A stretch of 7,422 bases of DNA from an uncultured Actinomycetes bacterium (lineage in GTDB: Bacteria > Actinomycetota > Thermoleophilia > Gaiellales > F1-60-MAGs149). Below are positions 4,961 to 7,422 of the stretch, piece by piece. Numbering within the stretch: the stretch's first letter is position 1; each line of letters opens with the position of its first letter. The notes beneath the pieces are model-generated. The model did no database searches. It was not told the origin of the DNA and was given only the letters and a program-made list of their open reading frames with translations. The stretch is from NCBI GenBank assembly GCA_903847495.1, contig CAINDT010000358.1, positions 1-7,422 on the forward strand, in the 5' to 3' direction. A program made the translations under genes and the position numbers.

Positions 4961-6097
4961 ATGCACGCGCCCCGCCACCGCTCCCGCCTCACCGTTGTCC
5001 TGATCGCCCTGATCGCCTTCGTGATCGCGATCCCGACCGCCTCGGCCGCGCCGATCACCGTCAACGTCGGTGCCGCGCTGTCGCTCACGGGTGACGCAGG
5101 CGCGTACGGCATCAGCTCGCGCAAGGGCATCGACATGGCCGCCAAGGAGATCAACGGCGGTGCGATCTCGGGCGTCAAGCTCAACGTCAAGACGATCGAC
5201 GACCTCAGCACCACCGCGGGTGCCGCTGCCGCGTACGGCGTGTTCTTCCGCGACGGCGTGTCCACGATCATGGGGCCGACGCTCTCCAACGTCGCGCTCG
5301 ATGTCGACCCGTTCGCCCAGGCCGCGCGCATCCCCGTGATGGGCATCTCCAACACCCAGCCGGGTATCACGGAGATCGGCAACTTCATCTTCCGCCCGGC
5401 GCTGACGGAGGAGTACGTGCTGCCGCAGGTCGTCAAGGCCGTCGCCACCTCCGCGCTGCTGCCGAAGACCGCCATCGTCATTCAGGGCAGCGATACGTTC
5501 GCGGTGACGTCCGGCCCGCTGCTCGCCTCCGCGCTGACGACCAACGGCGTCACGGTCAAGAAGACCGAGCTGGTGCCCGCCGGCACGACCGACTTCTCCG
5601 CGATCGCGGCCGACGTCAAGGCCAACGATCCCGACATCGTCGCGATCAGCGCACTTGCCCCCGAGGCTGTGCCGCTGCTGCAGGCGCTGCGGAATGCGGG
5701 CTACAAGAAGGCGATCATCGGCTCGAACGGCCTCAACTCCAGCGCCGTCATCAAGGGCGCCGGCGCGGCTGCCAACGGTCTGATCGTCGGAACGTCGTGG
5801 GCCTCGTGGAACCAGACGCCCGCGAACAAGACGTTCATCAAGAACTTCAAGAAGGCCTACAAGAGCACGCCCGACGCGTTCGCGGCCACCGCGTACGCAT
5901 ACACCTACGTGCTGGCGACCGCTGCCAAGAACGGCAAGGCCGCCACGCAGGACGCCATGGCGACGCAACTCGCCGCCATCAAGGGCGTCAAGACGCTGCT
6001 CGGCAATTTCTCGTTCGATGTGAACCGCAACGGCATTTCGCCGGTGCTGGTGCAGCAGGTCAAGGGCGGCAAGTTCGGCGCCTTCAAGACCACGTAG
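4961..6097 (+). CDS. LivK-type ABC transporter substrate-binding protein (branched-chain amino acid/amide family)
   Basis: This is a 378-residue exported solute receptor of the Leu/Ile/Val-binding fold (Peripla_BP_6 type). The N-terminus is a classical type I signal peptide: basic RHRSR (5-9), a hydrophobic core (10-24), and PTASA before a probable cut at 29/30. The mature protein starts ITVNVGAALSLTG, with the family's SLTG loop (41-44) and Y-G-x-x-x-RKGIDMAAKEIN (49-65). MGPTLSN (104-110), SNTQP (130-134), FRP (144-146) and a hinge/second-lobe segment DPDIVAISAL (223-232) follow. The protein has no cysteine at all, so it cannot be a lipoprotein. It is lysine-rich and every lysine I checked is AAG, which fits high expression. 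No LivHMGF partners are nearby, so it may serve a distant transporter or act as a sensor. The ligand is unknown. Confidence 0.9.
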   Translation: MHAPRHRSRLTVVLIALIAFVIAIPTASAAPITVNVGAALSLTGDAGAYGISSRKGIDMAAKEINGGAISGVKLNVKTIDDLSTTAGAAAAYGVFFRDGVSTIMGPTLSNVALDVDPFAQAARIPVMGISNTQPGITEIGNFIFRPALTEEYVLPQVVKAVATSALLPKTAIVIQGSDTFAVTSGPLLASALTTNGVTVKKTELVPAGTTDFSAIAADVKANDPDIVAISALAPEAVPLLQALRNAGYKKAIIGSNGLNSSAVIKGAGAAANGLIVGTSWASWNQTPANKTFIKNFKKAYKSTPDAFAATAYAYTYVLATAAKNGKAATQDAMATQLAAIKGVKTLLGNFSFDVNRNGISPVLVQQVKGGKFGAFKTT

Positions 6098-6137
6098 GCT
6101 GATCCGCGTCTGCAACAACTGTGCACGGCGCGTCTGA

Positions 6138-6143
6138 TACCGT
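6138..6143 (+). promoter_or_regulatory. -10 box TACCGT, leaderless type, for the membrane-protein gene
   Basis: TACCGT is followed by a 7-nt spacer (CCCGCCC) and the ATG at 6151. It argues against an in-frame GTG at 6121, which would lie upstream of the -10 box. No convincing -35 is seen in the 53-bp gap after the binding-protein gene. Confidence 0.5.
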
Positions 6144-6150
6144 CCCGCCC

Positions 6151-7332
6151 ATGGCTGCGGTTGAGGAGAGCAAGCGGGGGTCCAAGGGCGCGTGGGCTGG
6201 CGTTGTCGTGATCCTGATCGTGGCGTGGCTCTTCCTGCTGCTCGGCGTGCTCGGCATCTACCTGCACCGCACGCTCTACAACCAGCAGGTCTTCACGGAG
6301 CGCATGACCTCGGTGCTCGAGCAGCCCGCGACGCAGACCGCTCTCGCCACTGAGGTGACCGACGTGGTCATCAAGGAGGTCCCGAAGGCTGTCATCGCGC
6401 GTCCGATCATCCAGTCGGCCGCCGAGACGATCGTCGCCGAACCGGCCTTCACCACGATCATCGTCGCCGCGCTCGGCAAGTTGCATGAGGCGCTGCTCAA
6501 TCCGGCGACTGCGAGTCTCGTCTTCAAGGTCGAGGGGCTGCCGCAGCTGCTCGAGCAGACGATCCAGCCGTACGACGCCGAGATCGCCGCGAAGGTCGGC
6601 GCAGCGGCGTCGACCGAACTCGCCAAGCTGCCGAATCTCGGTCCGGCCTTCCGCCTGATCCAGCTCGGCGCCGATCTCGGCCCCGTTTCGTACATCATCG
6701 TGCTGCTCGGTCTCGTCCTGCTGGTTGTTGCGGCGCTGATCGCGCCGCTGCGCCGCAAGGGCGTCATCGCGGGCTGTCTCACGCTCGGCATCACCGGCAT
6801 CACGCTCGCGATCGTGCTCAACCTCGTCGATTGGGGCCTCGGCACCGCCACCGCCAATGACTTCGTGCTCAATCAGGCCGCGCAGGGCATCTTCGACGGC
6901 CTCTTCGCCGACCTCATCCACATCTCGCACGTGATCGCCATCGTCGGTGTGATCGCCGCGGTTCTCGTCTGGTCCATGCGCTGGACCGCGCCGCTCGCCG
7001 CCAGCGCAGCCGACAAGGCGCTCGACTCGGATGCCGCGGCGGCCGCAGGTGGCCGCAAGCTCGAGGTGATGGATGTCCTCGGCGTCGCCAAGGCGTGGGG
7101 CAGCAGGGCCGTCACGCCGGCCGATTCGGCGTGGGGCAAGGTCCTGCAGTTGGTGGCGCTGCTCGTCGTCGCCTACCTGCTGCTCTTCCAGCTGAGCATC
7201 ATTCTCGACCTGGTCGTCCTCGTGATCGCCGTGCTGTTGCTCGCACTCGCAGCGAATCGCCTGATGATCCTGATCCTCGGGCGCCGCGCCCATCAGGGCG
7301 AGAGCGGTGCCGCCGCTCCGTCCGGCGACTGA
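6151..7332 (+). CDS. Integral membrane protein, about six helices, unknown function
   Basis: The protein has 393 residues. I see likely membrane helices at about 16-38, 179-200, 204-225, 256-276, 331-350 and 352-373. A long segment between helices 1 and 2 (39-178) probably lies outside the cell. It contains 'Q-x-F-T-x-R-M-T-S-V-L-E-Q-P-A-T-Q-x-A-L' (46-65), a pattern I associate with actinobacterial membrane proteins of unknown function that start with one helix followed by a 'valves-like' helical extracytoplasmic region. Repeated amphipathic helices (VTDVVIKEVPKAV, AETIVAEPAFTTIIVAALGKL) fill this region. The cytoplasmic loop 277-330 is Ala/Asp-rich, and the C-terminal tail is short and hydrophilic. 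There are no transporter or enzyme motifs. The start at 6151 is set by the -10 box 7 nt upstream and gives a basic N-terminus (KRGSK) before helix 1. It is a single gene with its own promoter, followed by a hairpin. Confidence 0.8.
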   Translation: MAAVEESKRGSKGAWAGVVVILIVAWLFLLLGVLGIYLHRTLYNQQVFTERMTSVLEQPATQTALATEVTDVVIKEVPKAVIARPIIQSAAETIVAEPAFTTIIVAALGKLHEALLNPATASLVFKVEGLPQLLEQTIQPYDAEIAAKVGAAASTELAKLPNLGPAFRLIQLGADLGPVSYIIVLLGLVLLVVAALIAPLRRKGVIAGCLTLGITGITLAIVLNLVDWGLGTATANDFVLNQAAQGIFDGLFADLIHISHVIAIVGVIAAVLVWSMRWTAPLAASAADKALDSDAAAAAGGRKLEVMDVLGVAKAWGSRAVTPADSAWGKVLQLVALLVVAYLLLFQLSIILDLVVLVIAVLLLALAANRLMILILGRRAHQGESGAAAPSGD

Positions 7333-7357
7333 CGTCTCGTCAGCGCGGTGAGGCTCC

Positions 7358-7375
7358 GCCGGGGGTGTCCCCGGC
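7358..7375 (+). terminator. GC-rich hairpin after the membrane-protein gene, possible terminator
   Basis: GCCGGGG and CCCCGGC form a perfect 7-bp stem around a GTGT loop, 25 bp after the stop codon. There is no downstream T-tract. Such T-poor hairpins are common at actinobacterial gene ends, but their efficiency cannot be judged from sequence. Confidence 0.4.
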
Positions 7376-7413
7376 AATCGCTCCGCGGCATGGCGTGGCC
7401 CGATTCGCGGTGC

Positions 7414-7419
7414 TACCGT
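7414..7419 (+). promoter_or_regulatory. Possible -10 box TACCGT of a gene starting beyond the right edge
   Basis: This is the same hexamer as at 6138-6143, placed after the terminator-like hairpin. If the local rule holds, a start codon should lie about 6-8 nt later, at roughly 7426-7428, outside the window. The other bases of 7333-7422 hold no supported feature. Confidence 0.3.
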
Positions 7420-7422
7420 GGC

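Noticed and set aside
3872..6118. A minus-strand frame open for 2.2 kb beyond the SIS start, across the ROK and binding-protein genes
   Set aside because: It is the antisense shadow expected in GC-rich DNA with C/G at third codon positions. The translation is rich in Arg, Asp and Gly without any motif, and the plus-strand genes there have clear family signatures.
6121..6150. In-frame GTG start at 6121 for the membrane protein
   Set aside because: It lies upstream of the TACCGT box and adds ten residues with no recognisable role. The ATG at 6151 has the same promoter spacing as its neighbours.
5905..7377. A 490-codon minus-strand frame opposite the binding-protein and membrane-protein genes
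   Set aside because: The composition is dominated by Asp, Glu, Arg, His and Gln from antisense reading of membrane-protein codons. There are no domains, and it conflicts with well-supported genes on the other strand.

Overview
The window looks like chromosomal DNA from a high-GC actinobacterium. The evidence is strong G/C preference at third codon positions, frequent GTG starts, very short intergenic gaps, leaderless-type promoters (TANNNT just before the start codon), and a free-standing Ada/AlkA-type glycosylase. I lean towards the Thermoleophilia/Solirubrobacterales side of the phylum, but this is an impression from overall style and no marker gene confirms it.

Layout. (1) Positions 1-116, minus strand: the first ~38 codons of a gene running off the left edge, possibly an AMP-forming acyl-CoA ligase. 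(2) Positions 152-853, plus strand, divergent from it: a DUF3891-family protein. (3) Positions 858-3871, minus strand: a tightly packed four-gene unit transcribed right to left. In transcription order it holds a two-SIS-domain sugar-phosphate isomerase-like protein, a 60-residue small protein, an APH-type phosphotransferase and the DNA-3-methyladenine glycosylase AlkA. The first gene appears leaderless. The inner genes use a Shine-Dalgarno or stop/start overlap. (4) Positions 3947-4912, plus strand, divergent from the SIS gene: a ROK-family sugar kinase lacking the family's cysteine zinc motif. (5) Positions 4961-6097, plus strand: a secreted LivK-type substrate-binding protein with a type I signal peptide, no cysteine, and no transporter partners in view. 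(6) Positions 6151-7332, plus strand: a roughly six-helix membrane protein of unknown function, followed by a GC-rich hairpin. The final bases contain another TANNNT box, suggesting that a new gene starts just past the right edge.

How the parts may work together. The SIS protein and ROK kinase share a 75-bp divergent promoter region. With the APH-type kinase in the SIS operon, they could form a small sugar or amino-sugar phosphate module; this is inference from position and family only. AlkA contributes alkylation repair and looks like an operon passenger.

The clearest non-gene signal is a uniform promoter architecture. All six genes that begin a transcription unit in view have a TANNNT hexamer ending 6-8 nt before the start codon and no Shine-Dalgarno sequence. 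I found no mobile elements, CRISPR arrays, rRNA or tRNA genes, and no convincing undescribed multi-gene system. No gene-free stretch exceeds 90 bases.
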